From Pelagibacterales bacterium SAG-MED11 (GTDB lineage Bacteria > Pseudomonadota > Alphaproteobacteria > Pelagibacterales > Pelagibacteraceae): 64,000 bases of DNA. The notes beneath the pieces were generated by a model. That model saw only the letters and a list, made by a program, of their open reading frames with translations, was not told the origin of the DNA and searched no databases. This document shows positions 27,428 to 36,667 of this stretch, piece after piece. The stretch is from contig JACWDI010000003.1 of NCBI GenBank assembly GCA_014654265.1, forward strand, positions 62,001 through 126,000, written 5' to 3'. Position numbers and translations under genes: made by a program. Positions within the stretch are counted from its first letter, which is position 1, and each line of letters starts with the position of its first letter.

Positions 27428-28522
27428 TTACTTTAATGTTGCTGCGTGAGCCATTCCTAGCTTCGCATTAGACATTTGAGCACCACTCCAGAAAGGAACT
27501 GCAACATCAGCAAAGTCCTTCATAGAGTCATATACTTTTTTGAAAAATGCATTTTTCTCTGCATTCTTATTCAATGTAGCTTTTGCAGCTGCCATATATT
27601 CAACAAAGTAGTCAGATGGAGTATCTTCTAATTTTACTCCGTGCTTAGTAGTTAGTGTTTGTAAAGCTTTTCCATTTTCATAGATTCTGTAACTTAAAGA
27701 TTTTGCTAATGAAGCATTAGCAGCAACTTCAAGAGACTTCTTCTCATGAGCACTCATAGCTTTATAAGTTTTTCCAGTAATGTAAAAGTCAGCATTTACG
27801 ACTACTTGGTGTAAACCTTGTAGGTAGTAGTGCTTTAATACTTTTTGGAAACCAAATACCATATCTGGTTTTGGACAACACCATTCAGCAGCATCGATAG
27901 TTCCTGCTTCAAGAGCTGGAAGAATATCTCCACCACCCATAGCAACAGATGCTATACCAATGTCTTTGTAAGTTTGTCCTGGAATTCCTGGAGGAGTTCT
28001 GAATTTATATTTTCTAAAGTCAGCCATATCTTTAATTGGTTTTGGAAACCAACCTAAAGCTTCAGGTCCAACTGGTTGCAACATAAATCCTTTGATGTCT
28101 CTTCCCATTTCTTTCCAAAGTTGGTCGTATAATTCTTTACCACCACCATATTGGAACCAAGATAAGAACGCTAAGTTATCAATACCTACTCCACCACCAG
28201 CTACTGGAGAACCAAATAGCATAGCTGCAGGGTGATCACCTGACCAATAGTGAGTCCATGCGAATCCACAATCGATCAATCCTTTATCAACTGCATCTAG
28301 AGTTTCTTTAACTCCAACAACAGCTCCCGCAGGAAGTATCTCAAACTTTAACGATCCACTCGTTAATTCAGTTACTGTATCAGTAAAGTCCTTTAACATC
28401 TTAACTTCATCAGCCTTAGTGTTAAGAACAGTCTGACATTTTAGTGTTTTTGCAGCATTAGCATTAGAAACAAATCCTAGCACTAAAACCGTTGCAAAAA
28501 ACATTGAAATGATTTTTTTCAT
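27428..28522 (-). CDS. dctP: TRAP transporter substrate-binding protein (DctP family, TakP-like)
   Basis: Periplasmic binding protein of 364 residues with a Sec signal (cleavage after NANA, about residue 23). Family motifs include GVKETLDAVDKGLIDCGFAW (residues 69-88), the segment around FRTPPGIPGQTY (about 174-185) and EWCCPKPDMVFGFQ. It resembles the subgroup binding 2-oxo acids and other monocarboxylates (TakP) more than the C4-dicarboxylate group, but ligand choice is inference. It is first in the operon and separated from dctQ by a hairpin. Confidence 0.9.
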   Translation of the reverse strand: MKKIISMFFATVLVLGFVSNANAAKTLKCQTVLNTKADEVKMLKDFTDTVTELTSGSLKFEILPAGAVVGVKETLDAVDKGLIDCGFAWTHYWSGDHPAAMLFGSPVAGGGVGIDNLAFLSWFQYGGGKELYDQLWKEMGRDIKGFMLQPVGPEALGWFPKPIKDMADFRKYKFRTPPGIPGQTYKDIGIASVAMGGGDILPALEAGTIDAAEWCCPKPDMVFGFQKVLKHYYLQGLHQVVVNADFYITGKTYKAMSAHEKKSLEVAANASLAKSLSYRIYENGKALQTLTTKHGVKLEDTPSDYFVEYMAAAKATLNKNAEKNAFFKKVYDSMKDFADVAVPFWSGAQMSNAKLGMAHAATLK

Positions 28523-28646
28523 TATTTTTCCTCTTTTTAGTTAATTATAACAATATAATTCAATCAGAAAAACAAAGCTCACACAAGTGACAATTGAGTA
28601 ATATTAAGTATAAACAAATATAAATAAAATAACTATTCAACTACAA

Positions 28647-30251
28647 ATGGAAATCTTTGATTATATAATTATTGGTGCTGGTTCTGCTGGATGTGTTCTA
28701 GCAAATAGACTTTCAGAAAATCCTAATACTAAAGTTTTATTAATTGAAGCTGGAGGTAAAGATAGTAATCCATGGATTCATATTCCAGTTGGTTATTATA
28801 AAACAATGCATAATCCTGAGGTTGATTGGTGTTATAAAACAGAGCCAGATAAGACTATGGCAAATAGATCTATTCCATATCCAAGAGGAAAAACTTTGGG
28901 AGGTAGTTCATCTATTAATGGACTTTTATATATAAGAGGTCAAGAACAAGACTACAATATTTGGCGTCAACTGGGAAACAAAGGGTGGAGTTGGAAAGAT
29001 GTCTTACCCTATTTTATCAAATCAGAAAATCAAGAAAGAGGCAAAAATGCTTATCATGGTGACAATGGCCCTTTATCAGTATCTGATCCAAGAATTAAGT
29101 TAGATTTACTTGAAAGATTTATGGATGCAGCTGAAGAGAAAGGAATTCCAAAAATTGATGATTTTAATAAAGGAGATAATTTTGGTTGTGGTTATTTTCA
29201 AGTTACTGAAAAAAACGGTCTAAGATGTAGTGCGGCGGTTGGATATTTAAATCCAATTAAAAAAAGGAAGAATTTAAAGATTGAAACAAATTGTCATGTT
29301 AAAAAAATAAATTTTGATGGAACTAAAGCTGTCAGTGTATCTTTTTGGAAGGGTAATGAGACCAATATAGTTAGTGCAAATAAAGAAATTTTATTAAGCG
29401 CTGGTTCTATTGGGTCTACTCAACTCTTACAAACATCTGGAATAGGAAATGGCACTAAACTATCTAATTTAGGGATTGATATAATTAAGGATTTAAAAGG
29501 TGTTGGTCAAAATTTACAAGACCACTTAATGTTTAGACCTGTTTATAAAATAAAGAATATTAAATCGCTTAATAAAAAAATAAATAGTTTATTTGGAAAT
29601 TTAATGATTGGTTTAGAGTTTATATTTAATAGATCAGGACCAATGACAATGGGGGCGAGTCAACTTTGTTTATTTGCAAAAAGTGATTCCTCAAGAGAAA
29701 CTCCTAATTTACAGTTTCATGTTCAACCAATAAGTACTGATAAACTTGGAGGTGCAGCTCTTCATGACTTTCATGCTTTTACTCCAACAGTTGCAAATAT
29801 TAGACCAACTAGTAGAGGTGAAATAAATATTATTAGTAGTGATAGTAGAGAAAAACCAAAAATTAAAATGAATTATTTATCAACAGAAGATGATAGAAAA
29901 GTTGCGGCAGATGGACTTAGATTAGTTAGAGATATTGTCTTTCAAACTGACACTTTTAAAAAATATAAACCAGAGGAATTAAGACCTGGATCTCAATTTC
30001 AATCAGATGAAGAACTTGTTCAAGAAGGAAGTAAATTTACTCAAACTATTTTTCATCCTGTTGGCACATGTAAAATGGGAAATGACGAAAATTCTGTAGT
30101 TAATGATGAGCTTAAAGTTCACGGTTTACAAAATTTAAGAGTTATAGATGCATCTATAATGCCTAATATTACATCTGGTAACACTAATGCACCTACAATA
30201 ATGATTGCAGAAAAAGGCGCAGATATGATACTAGGAAGTAATGCCAATTGA
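28647..30251 (+). CDS. GMC-family FAD oxidoreductase (choline/alcohol dehydrogenase-like)
   Basis: A 534-residue flavoprotein. The FAD-binding motif IIGAGSAGCVLANRLSE is at residues 7-23. GMC signature 1 is PRGKTLGGSSSINGLLYIRG (about 79-98). The catalytic region includes HPVGTCKMG (about 472-480) and the end motif SGNTNAPTIMIAEKGADMI. It oxidises a primary alcohol, possibly choline or a polyol. It is divergent from the TRAP operon and could act on its substrate. It overlaps terC by 11 bases and starts a five-gene plus-strand run. Confidence 0.9.
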   Translation: MEIFDYIIIGAGSAGCVLANRLSENPNTKVLLIEAGGKDSNPWIHIPVGYYKTMHNPEVDWCYKTEPDKTMANRSIPYPRGKTLGGSSSINGLLYIRGQEQDYNIWRQLGNKGWSWKDVLPYFIKSENQERGKNAYHGDNGPLSVSDPRIKLDLLERFMDAAEEKGIPKIDDFNKGDNFGCGYFQVTEKNGLRCSAAVGYLNPIKKRKNLKIETNCHVKKINFDGTKAVSVSFWKGNETNIVSANKEILLSAGSIGSTQLLQTSGIGNGTKLSNLGIDIIKDLKGVGQNLQDHLMFRPVYKIKNIKSLNKKINSLFGNLMIGLEFIFNRSGPMTMGASQLCLFAKSDSSRETPNLQFHVQPISTDKLGGAALHDFHAFTPTVANIRPTSRGEINIISSDSREKPKIKMNYLSTEDDRKVAADGLRLVRDIVFQTDTFKKYKPEELRPGSQFQSDEELVQEGSKFTQTIFHPVGTCKMGNDENSVVNDELKVHGLQNLRVIDASIMPNITSGNTNAPTIMIAEKGADMILGSNAN

Positions 30252-30834
30252 TTTATTTTCTCCAGAACAACTAACTATTTTAACTCAAATTATTTTAATT
30301 GATCTAGTTTTAGCTGGGGACAATGCAATTATTATTGGAATGGTTGCATCTAAGTTTCCTTTAGAACAAAGAAAAAAGATTATCTTTTGGGGTATTGGTG
30401 GGGCAGTAATATTAAGAATAGTTTTAACTTTATTAACTGCATACTTATTACAAATAACTGGTCTAAGATTATTAGGTGGATTACTTCTACTTTATATAGT
30501 CTATAAACTGTATATAGATGTCATCAAAGGTACTGATCACGAAGACAACATTAAGGTTGATAATTCAAATTTTTTAAAAGCTATTTGGACTATTTTATTA
30601 GCTGATTTCACTATGAGTTTAGACAATGTTTTAGGAGTAGCGGGCGCTGCTGGAGATCATTATGGATTATTAGTTTTTGGGCTCATATTATCTATAGTAT
30701 TAATGGCTACTGCAGCAACATTAATATCAAATTGGATTAAGAAATATAAATGGATAGCTTGGGCTGGTTTGTTAGCAATTCTTTTTGTTGCTATAGAGTT
30801 GATTTATACAGATATTAAAATACTATTTTTATAA
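30241..30834 (+). CDS. TerC/YjbE-family integral membrane protein
   Basis: A 197-residue membrane protein with about six or seven helices. Two family motifs with acidic residues inside helices are intact: DLVLAGDNAIIIGMVAS (about 21-37) and DFTMSLDNVLGVAG (about 119-132). Relatives export manganese or other metals, sometimes linked to membrane-protein metalation. It overlaps the upstream GMC gene by 11 bases, and its stop shares one base with the start of the next SDR gene. Confidence 0.88.
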   Translation: MPIDLFSPEQLTILTQIILIDLVLAGDNAIIIGMVASKFPLEQRKKIIFWGIGGAVILRIVLTLLTAYLLQITGLRLLGGLLLLYIVYKLYIDVIKGTDHEDNIKVDNSNFLKAIWTILLADFTMSLDNVLGVAGAAGDHYGLLVFGLILSIVLMATAATLISNWIKKYKWIAWAGLLAILFVAIELIYTDIKILFL

Positions 30835-31601
30835 TGTTTTTAAAAAATTATAACCTCAAAAATAAAACAGCAGTAGTTACTGGTGCTGGAAAAGGTCTTG
30901 GAAGAGCCTGTGCAATAGCTTTAGCTGAGGCAGGAGCAAATCTAATAATAATCAGTAGGACAAAAAAAGATTTAGATGAAGTTTCTAAAAAGATAAAAAA
31001 ATTTAAGTCAAAATGTAGATCTTATGTCTGCGACATTACTAATTATCATGAAATCAAAGAAATTATTAATAAACAATCTAAAATAGATATTTTGATCAAT
31101 AATGCAGGAAATAATATTCCAGCACATTTTACAAAAGTTAAAACTAAAGATATGGAATATATGGTTAAGATCAATACAATTGCCACATTCAATCTTGCTC
31201 ATTTGTGTGCATTAAAAATGATTAAATCTAAAAATCGAAAAAAGGTTGGTGGATCCATAGTAAATATGTCTTCTCAAATGGGACACGTAGGGGGACCAAT
31301 AAGAAGTGTATATAACATGAACAAATTTGGATTAGAGGGTTTAACTAAAGGTATGTCTATTGATCTTGCAAAATACAATATCAGAGTAAATACAGTATGC
31401 CCTACTTTTGTTGTAACTCCAATGACTAAAAAATTTCTAAAAAATAAAAAATTCAAAAGGGATATGCTTAACAATATTCCTTTAGGAAGATTTGCAGAAT
31501 TATCTGAGATATCTTCAGCGGTAGTTTTTCTTGCTTCTGAGGCGGCATCAATGATAACCGGAACTTCTTTATTGGTTGATGGCGGATGGACAGCAAAATA
31601 A
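30834..31601 (+). CDS. SDR-family oxidoreductase (gluconate 5-dehydrogenase-like)
   Basis: A classical SDR of 255 residues with TGAGKGLG (17-24), NNAG (89-92), Ser147, Tyr160 and Lys164 (YNMNK), and the end LLVDGGWTAK. Family relatives oxidise sugar acids or reduce 3-oxoacyl groups. Coupled to terC by a TAATG junction and overlapping the M23 peptidase start by 16 bases. A role together with the GMC enzyme in polyol or sugar-acid oxidation is plausible but not shown. Confidence 0.85.
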   Translation: MFLKNYNLKNKTAVVTGAGKGLGRACAIALAEAGANLIIISRTKKDLDEVSKKIKKFKSKCRSYVCDITNYHEIKEIINKQSKIDILINNAGNNIPAHFTKVKTKDMEYMVKINTIATFNLAHLCALKMIKSKNRKKVGGSIVNMSSQMGHVGGPIRSVYNMNKFGLEGLTKGMSIDLAKYNIRVNTVCPTFVVTPMTKKFLKNKKFKRDMLNNIPLGRFAELSEISSAVVFLASEAASMITGTSLLVDGGWTAK

Positions 31602-32389
31602 TTTCTAGATTATTTTTAATAATAGTTTTTTTTACCACAACTAATCTTAATGCTGTTGAGTTTAAGGGTAAATTCATTCAAGGCCATTATATAGTTGGAA
31701 TAACTGATCCTTCATCAAAAATAATTATAGATAAAAAAAATGTTAAAGTTTCAGAGGATGGATATTTTGTATTTGGAATTGATAGAGATAGAAAGTTCGA
31801 TCTTACAATAACAAAAATAAACAATGAAAAAAAAGAAAAAATAATTAAGAAGGTTTTAAAGAGAAAATACAATATTCAAAGAATAGACGGTTTGGAAGAA
31901 AGTAAAGTAACTCCACCTGAGTCCGTTTATAAAAGAATTAAAAAAGAAAATAATAAAATTGGTGAGGCTCGAGCCATAAATTCAGATTTACCTTTTTTTA
32001 AAAATCAATTTATAATGCCAGTAGAGGGAATAATAAGTGGTGTTTATGGAAGCCAAAGAATTTTAAATGGAAAACCAAGATGGCCTCATTATGGGATAGA
32101 TATTGCAGCGAAAAAAGGAACTATGATTAAATCGTCAGGATCTGGTGTTGTAACAATGGCTGAAGATGATTTATATTATACAGGTGGCACAATCATAATG
32201 GACCATGGTCATGGAATCTCTACTATATATTCACACTTAGAAACGGTTTTAGTTTCAGTTGGTGATAAAATCAATAAAGGTGATCTTATTGGAACAGTAG
32301 GCTCAACAGGAAGATCTACAGGTCCCCACTTAGATTTTAGAGTTAATTGGTTTCAAACTAGGCTCGATCCTATGTCGATATTAAATTAA
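31586..32389 (+). CDS. M23-family (LytM) zinc peptidase, exported
   Basis: A 267-residue protein with a signal peptide (cleavage near residue 23). The C-terminal LytM domain has the zinc ligands His168 and Asp172 (HYGID) and His248 (HLD), with the additional catalytic His217 (SHLE). All are present, so it is likely active as a peptidoglycan endopeptidase acting in the periplasm. Genes of this type shape cell-wall cleavage during division. It overlaps the upstream SDR gene by 16 bases and precedes the M24 gene by 3. Confidence 0.9.
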   Translation: MDSKIISRLFLIIVFFTTTNLNAVEFKGKFIQGHYIVGITDPSSKIIIDKKNVKVSEDGYFVFGIDRDRKFDLTITKINNEKKEKIIKKVLKRKYNIQRIDGLEESKVTPPESVYKRIKKENNKIGEARAINSDLPFFKNQFIMPVEGIISGVYGSQRILNGKPRWPHYGIDIAAKKGTMIKSSGSGVVTMAEDDLYYTGGTIIMDHGHGISTIYSHLETVLVSVGDKINKGDLIGTVGSTGRSTGPHLDFRVNWFQTRLDPMSILN

Positions 32390-32392
32390 TTA

Positions 32393-33544
32393 ATGGCACT
32401 TCATTTTTCAAAAGAGGAATTTCAAAAAAGAAAAAGTGATGTTCTAAAATCAATGAATAAGGAAAATTTAGATGCATTATTGATATTCAGACAAGAGTCG
32501 ATGTATTGGCTAACAGGATATGATACTTTTGGATATGTTTTTTTCCAAACTTTAGTTTTAGATAAGAATGGAAATTTAATACTTTTAACTAGAGCACCAG
32601 ATTTAAGACAAGCGCAAAATACATCCAACATTGAAGATATAAGAATTTGGGTAGATAAAGATAAATCAAACCCAACAGAAGATCTTAAGAAAATTTTAAA
32701 TGAAATCTCATTAAAAGGAAAAAAAGTAGGTGTTGAATATGAAGCTTATGGAATGACTGGACGTAACGCCTTAAGATTAAATGAAACTTTAAAAGATTAC
32801 TGTGATTTAAAAGATGAATCTGAATTAATAACAAAACTTAGAGTAATCAAATCTCAAGAGGAAATTGTTTATGTAAAGAAAGCAGCAGAATTAGCAGACA
32901 ATGCTTTGGATCAAGCTTGGAAATATTGTAAGGCGGGTGTGAATGAAGCAAAAATTTTAGCTGAAATGCAAAAAATAGTTTTAGAGGGAGGTGGTGATTA
33001 CCCAGCAAATGAATATATAATTGGTTCGGGGCATAATGCTTTATTATGTAGATACCAGGCAGAAAAAAGAAATTTATCAAATCAAGATCAATTAAGCATT
33101 GAATGGGCTGGCACTTATAAACATTATCACTCTGCAATGTTTAGAACTATTCTTTTAGGAAAAACTGATCCAAAACATATTAAAATGCATGAAGCTTGTG
33201 TTCAGGCATTAAAAAATTGTGAAAATAAATTAAAACCAGGAAATAAAATTGGAGAAGTTTTTGACATTCATGCAAAGACTTTTGATAATCTTGGTTTTAA
33301 TAAAGCAAGAATGAATGCTTGTGGTTATTCTCTTGGATCTACATTTTCTCCAAATTGGATGGATTGGCCAATGTTATACACTGGTAATCCTTATATCATT
33401 CAGCCTGGAAATATTTTCTTCATGCATATGATATTAATGGACTCAGAAAATCAATTAGCTATGAATTTAGGTGAAACTTATCTGGTAACTAAAAGTGGAA
33501 ATGAAAGGCTTGGAAAACAAAAACTAGATCTTGTTATTCTTTAA
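32393..33544 (+). CDS. M24-fold (creatinase/aminopeptidase P-like) protein lacking most metal ligands
   Basis: A 383-residue two-domain protein with creatinase N-domain (1-155) and pita-bread C-domain. The usual five metal ligands (Asp, Asp, His, Glu, Glu) are mostly lost. The first Asp is Glu237, the second is Ala248 (YHSAMFRT), the His of GHGIG is Tyr312 (GYSLG), and the fourth position is in MHMILM. Only Glu361 of the last motif remains. Metal-free M24 relatives include ectoine hydrolase (EutD/DoeA), so a metal-independent hydrolase of a cyclic amidine or similar solute is possible. Its stop interlocks with the convergent PhyH gene. Confidence 0.8.
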   Translation: MALHFSKEEFQKRKSDVLKSMNKENLDALLIFRQESMYWLTGYDTFGYVFFQTLVLDKNGNLILLTRAPDLRQAQNTSNIEDIRIWVDKDKSNPTEDLKKILNEISLKGKKVGVEYEAYGMTGRNALRLNETLKDYCDLKDESELITKLRVIKSQEEIVYVKKAAELADNALDQAWKYCKAGVNEAKILAEMQKIVLEGGGDYPANEYIIGSGHNALLCRYQAEKRNLSNQDQLSIEWAGTYKHYHSAMFRTILLGKTDPKHIKMHEACVQALKNCENKLKPGNKIGEVFDIHAKTFDNLGFNKARMNACGYSLGSTFSPNWMDWPMLYTGNPYIIQPGNIFFMHMILMDSENQLAMNLGETYLVTKSGNERLGKQKLDLVIL

Positions 33545-34368
33545 AATTTTCCAATTTTTTTTGAACCACTATAAAAAATCTTAGATAGCTCTTCATTGGC
33601 TTTATTTTGAGAAGTAACTTCATTTTTTCCCATTAACTCAGTTGGTATCTTGGAGTATTGATGATAATTAAATTTATCCTCTCCACGTGCTTTTTGTACA
33701 TACATTTTTCCTATCACCTGATTGACATTAGTTCCTATATAACTCTGAATAACAAAACCTATTCTTCTATCATTGCTATTATTTAATCCTGATCCATGAA
33801 CAATTGTTGGATGATGAAGTGATACTTGCCCTGCCTTAAGAATTATAGGCTCTGTTTTTTCTAAGGATACATTTTTAACAGTTTGTCCACGTGTTAATAA
33901 ATTATTTTCATCAAACTTTTGTTCATGTGTCTTTAAGTTTTCTTTATGAGAACCTGGCAACATTCTCATACATCCATTTTTTTCATTTGCATCAGTAATA
34001 GCAACCCAAGATGTAACCCAATTATGAGGTTCTAATCCTATGTATTTTGCATCTTGATGAAAACTTACATAACCTTTTTCATTTGGATTCTTTATAAAAA
34101 GTGTGGTGCCACAAATAAGAATATTTTTACCAATTATGCTTTCTACAGCATCAAGAATATTTTTATTTAGACAAACTTTGTTAAATATAGGTGAAATTAG
34201 ATGAATATAATTTCGATTAATTCCTTCAAGGGCTCCAGGCCAATCTTTTTCAATTTTTTCAATTTCATCTCTTACCTCTTTTGCTTCGAGGGAGCTTAAT
34301 GCATTAATTGGGGAAATATATCCTTTACTGTTATAACGATCTAATTGCTCAGTTGTTAATCCCGTCAT
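33541..34368 (-). CDS. PhyH-family Fe(II)/2-oxoglutarate dioxygenase at the end of an ABC importer operon
   Basis: There are 275 residues with facial triad His104-X-Asp106 (SFHQDAK) and distal His191 (IVHGSG), with Arg201 for 2-oxoglutarate. It resembles the ectoine hydroxylase / PhyH group in overall layout, though substrate residues cannot be judged here. The ATG overlaps the stop of the upstream ABC permease by 4 bases, so it is translated with the importer and probably modifies the imported amino acid or related solute. Confidence 0.85.
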   Translation of the reverse strand: MTGLTTEQLDRYNSKGYISPINALSSLEAKEVRDEIEKIEKDWPGALEGINRNYIHLISPIFNKVCLNKNILDAVESIIGKNILICGTTLFIKNPNEKGYVSFHQDAKYIGLEPHNWVTSWVAITDANEKNGCMRMLPGSHKENLKTHEQKFDENNLLTRGQTVKNVSLEKTEPIILKAGQVSLHHPTIVHGSGLNNSNDRRIGFVIQSYIGTNVNQVIGKMYVQKARGEDKFNYHQYSKIPTELMGKNEVTSQNKANEELSKIFYSGSKKIGKF

Positions 34369-35042
34369 TGATAAAAGCTATATTTTTTTTCTAAATATTT
34401 AATCACATTATGAATAATAAACGTCATAAATAAATATATACCTCCTGCAACAATAAATACCTCCACAGGCTTAAAGGTTGTAGAAATAATATATTTAGCA
34501 ACACCAGTTAAATCCATTAAGGTTACTGTGCTAGCTAGAGAAGTACCTTTCATCATCAAAATAATTTCATTACCATATGCTGGAAGAGATTGTCTAATCG
34601 CTATTGGTATTTGAATTTTATAAAAAATTATTTTATTTGAAATACCTAAACTTTTACCTGCTTCAATCAAACCTGGTTTTATTGTTTGAAATGCAGATCT
34701 CAAAATCTCTGAAGTATAGGCTCCAGTATTTAGAGCAAAGGCAATAATTGCACACCAATATGGTTCTTTCAAAATTACCCATAGAACTGTCGATCTTAAA
34801 TATTCAATCTGACCTAAACCAAAATAAATAATAAAAATTTGCACTAAAAGTGGTGTGCCTCTAAAAATATATGAATAGCCATAAGCAAATTTGTTGATAA
34901 AAATATTTTTATTCAATCTTAAGATTGCAAAAAATAATCCAATGAATAATCCTATTATTAAAGAAACTGAAAGAAGCTTTAAAGTAATCACTGCTGCACT
35001 TAATAATTTAGGAAAACTATTAATCATTAATTCAAGATCCAT
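34365..35042 (-). CDS. Polar amino-acid ABC transporter permease (HisM/OccM-like)
   Basis: A 225-residue inner-membrane permease with five helices and the coupling EAA loop AFQTIKPGLIEAGKSLGISN (about residues 115-134). It heterodimerises with the permease encoded immediately upstream, with which it shares one base at the TAATG junction. The partner ATPase gene is not in this neighbourhood. The closest groups import basic amino acids and opines. Confidence 0.9.
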   Translation of the reverse strand: MDLELMINSFPKLLSAAVITLKLLSVSLIIGLFIGLFFAILRLNKNIFINKFAYGYSYIFRGTPLLVQIFIIYFGLGQIEYLRSTVLWVILKEPYWCAIIAFALNTGAYTSEILRSAFQTIKPGLIEAGKSLGISNKIIFYKIQIPIAIRQSLPAYGNEIILMMKGTSLASTVTLMDLTGVAKYIISTTFKPVEVFIVAGGIYLFMTFIIHNVIKYLEKKYSFYQ

Positions 35043-35734
35043 TAATGCCCCCTACTATATTTTACTTCTAATCTATTGATTAATTTCATACTTACAAAAG
35101 TAAGTAGTAAATACAAAACTGCAGCAAATGAATAAAAGAATAATGGATCTCTTGTTGATCCAGCAGCAATATAAGATTGTCTCATAATTTCAACTAAACC
35201 TGTAACTGAAATTAAAGAAGTATCTTTGAGAGTTATTTGCCAAACATTACTTAGGTTCGGAATAGCCAATCTAAGTGTTTGAGGTAAAATAATTTTAAAA
35301 AATTTTCCAAATTTATTAAGGCCTAATACATTAGCAGCTTCAAACTGACCTTTATCAATTGATTGAATTGCTCCTCTAAAAACTTCTGTTGAATATGCGC
35401 CTGAGATTATTCCGATTGCAAATGCACCTGTGATAAATGCATTTATTTCAATATATTCATTATAACCAAATATTGATGCAACATACATAACTGCACCAGT
35501 TCCACCAAAAAAGAAAAGATAAATCACTAATAACTCTGGAACACCTCTAATTATTGTTGTGTAAGAATTAGCTATAAAATTTAAAAACTTATTTTTAGAT
35601 AATTTTAATGGGGTAAAAATTAACGCAAAAAGAAAACCTACAAATATTGCTGTTATTGAAACAGCTATTGTCATTAGGGTCGCATAAAATAACTCATCAC
35701 CCCAACCAGTATCTCCAAATGCTAGAAGTTCCAT
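35042..35734 (-). CDS. Polar amino-acid ABC transporter permease (HisQ/OccQ-like)
   Basis: A 230-residue membrane protein with five helices and an EAA loop GAIQSIDKGQFEAANVLGLN (about residues 120-139). It begins after a 45-base gap that contains a strong hairpin, downstream of the binding-protein gene. Together with the next permease it forms the membrane part of a type I importer. Confidence 0.9.
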   Translation of the reverse strand: MELLAFGDTGWGDELFYATLMTIAVSITAIFVGFLFALIFTPLKLSKNKFLNFIANSYTTIIRGVPELLVIYLFFFGGTGAVMYVASIFGYNEYIEINAFITGAFAIGIISGAYSTEVFRGAIQSIDKGQFEAANVLGLNKFGKFFKIILPQTLRLAIPNLSNVWQITLKDTSLISVTGLVEIMRQSYIAAGSTRDPLFFYSFAAVLYLLLTFVSMKLINRLEVKYSRGH

Positions 35735-35739
35735 ACAGA

Positions 35740-35766
35740 TTGGCGACTATACATTATAGTCGCCAA
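35740..35766 (-). other. 12-bp perfect hairpin between binding-protein gene and permease genes
   Basis: TTGGCGACTATA at 35740-35751 pairs with TATAGTCGCCAA at 35755-35766 over a three-base loop. On the minus strand no T-run follows, only AATCTG, so it is not a classical terminator. Its position between the binding protein and permease suggests an mRNA 3'-end stabiliser or processing site that raises binding-protein yield. Confidence 0.75.
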
Positions 35767-35779
35767 ATCTAAAATTTAA

Positions 35780-36607
35780 TTACATAGAAGCGTCGAAACC
35801 AAACCACTTAGTAGCAATTCTACTAATGTCTCCGTTTTTTCTCGCTTGATTGATTGCAGCGTTAAACTTTTTCAAAAGTTCAGTATCATCTTTTCTAATA
35901 CCAACACCAACACCGTTTCCAAATGCACCACCTGAGAAAGTTGGTCCAGTTAGAACAACTGGCTTACCAGATTTTTCTGCATAATCACTGAATGCAACAG
36001 CAGCAGCTAATGCAGCATCACATCTTCCTGATGCTAAATCTAAGTTAACCTCGTCCTGAGTTTTATATGTTCTAACATTTACTTTTCCTACATCACCAGA
36101 ATCTAAAAAGTTTTGGTGGATTGTAGCAGTTTGTACACAAACAGTTTTACCTGCTAATGCAGCAGTAAGTATCTTAAGAGCTTTTTTAGCTGCAGCATTT
36201 GGTTTTGTAAGATTTATCCCAGCAGGTGTATCTAAACCTTCTAAGCTTGAACCTTTCATGACTGCTAAAGATGCGACTTCATCTGCGTATCCTTGAGAAA
36301 AGCTTATAGCTTTTTGTCTTTCTGCAGTAATTGACATACCTGCCATTATCGCATCAAACTTTCTCATGATTAATGCTGGTATCATTCCATCCCAATCTTG
36401 CTCGACTATTACACATTGTTCCCCGATGTATCTACAAAGTGTGTAAGCTAATTCAACTTCAAATCCTATTAACTTACCTGCTTCATTTTTTGAGTTCCAT
36501 GGAGGATAGGCACCCTCCGTTCCTATTTTTATTTTGTCAGCATTTACATTTCCTATAATTAGTAAAGAAAATAAAACTGAAAAAATAGTTTTCTTTAATA
36601 TATTCAT
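35780..36607 (-). CDS. Polar amino-acid ABC transporter substrate-binding protein (HisJ/NocT-like)
   Basis: A 275-residue periplasmic protein with a Sec signal (cleavage after VNA, residue 23). The mature domain begins KIKIGTEGAYPPWN, and family residues such as GFEVELAYTLC (about 48-58) and MIPALIMRKFDAIMAGMSIT follow. The ligand site pattern fits cationic amino acids, opines or related guanidino and cyclic solutes. First gene of an operon that ends in a PhyH dioxygenase and lacks an ATPase. Start context has a TTTCTCC complement, i.e. a GGAGAAAT ribosome-binding site. Confidence 0.92.
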   Translation of the reverse strand: MNILKKTIFSVLFSLLIIGNVNADKIKIGTEGAYPPWNSKNEAGKLIGFEVELAYTLCRYIGEQCVIVEQDWDGMIPALIMRKFDAIMAGMSITAERQKAISFSQGYADEVASLAVMKGSSLEGLDTPAGINLTKPNAAAKKALKILTAALAGKTVCVQTATIHQNFLDSGDVGKVNVRTYKTQDEVNLDLASGRCDAALAAAVAFSDYAEKSGKPVVLTGPTFSGGAFGNGVGVGIRKDDTELLKKFNAAINQARKNGDISRIATKWFGFDASM

Positions 36608-36667
36608 TATTTCTCCTTTAATAAAAAGATAATTATTTCACAAATTAAGAGTATTACAAAGAAAAAT

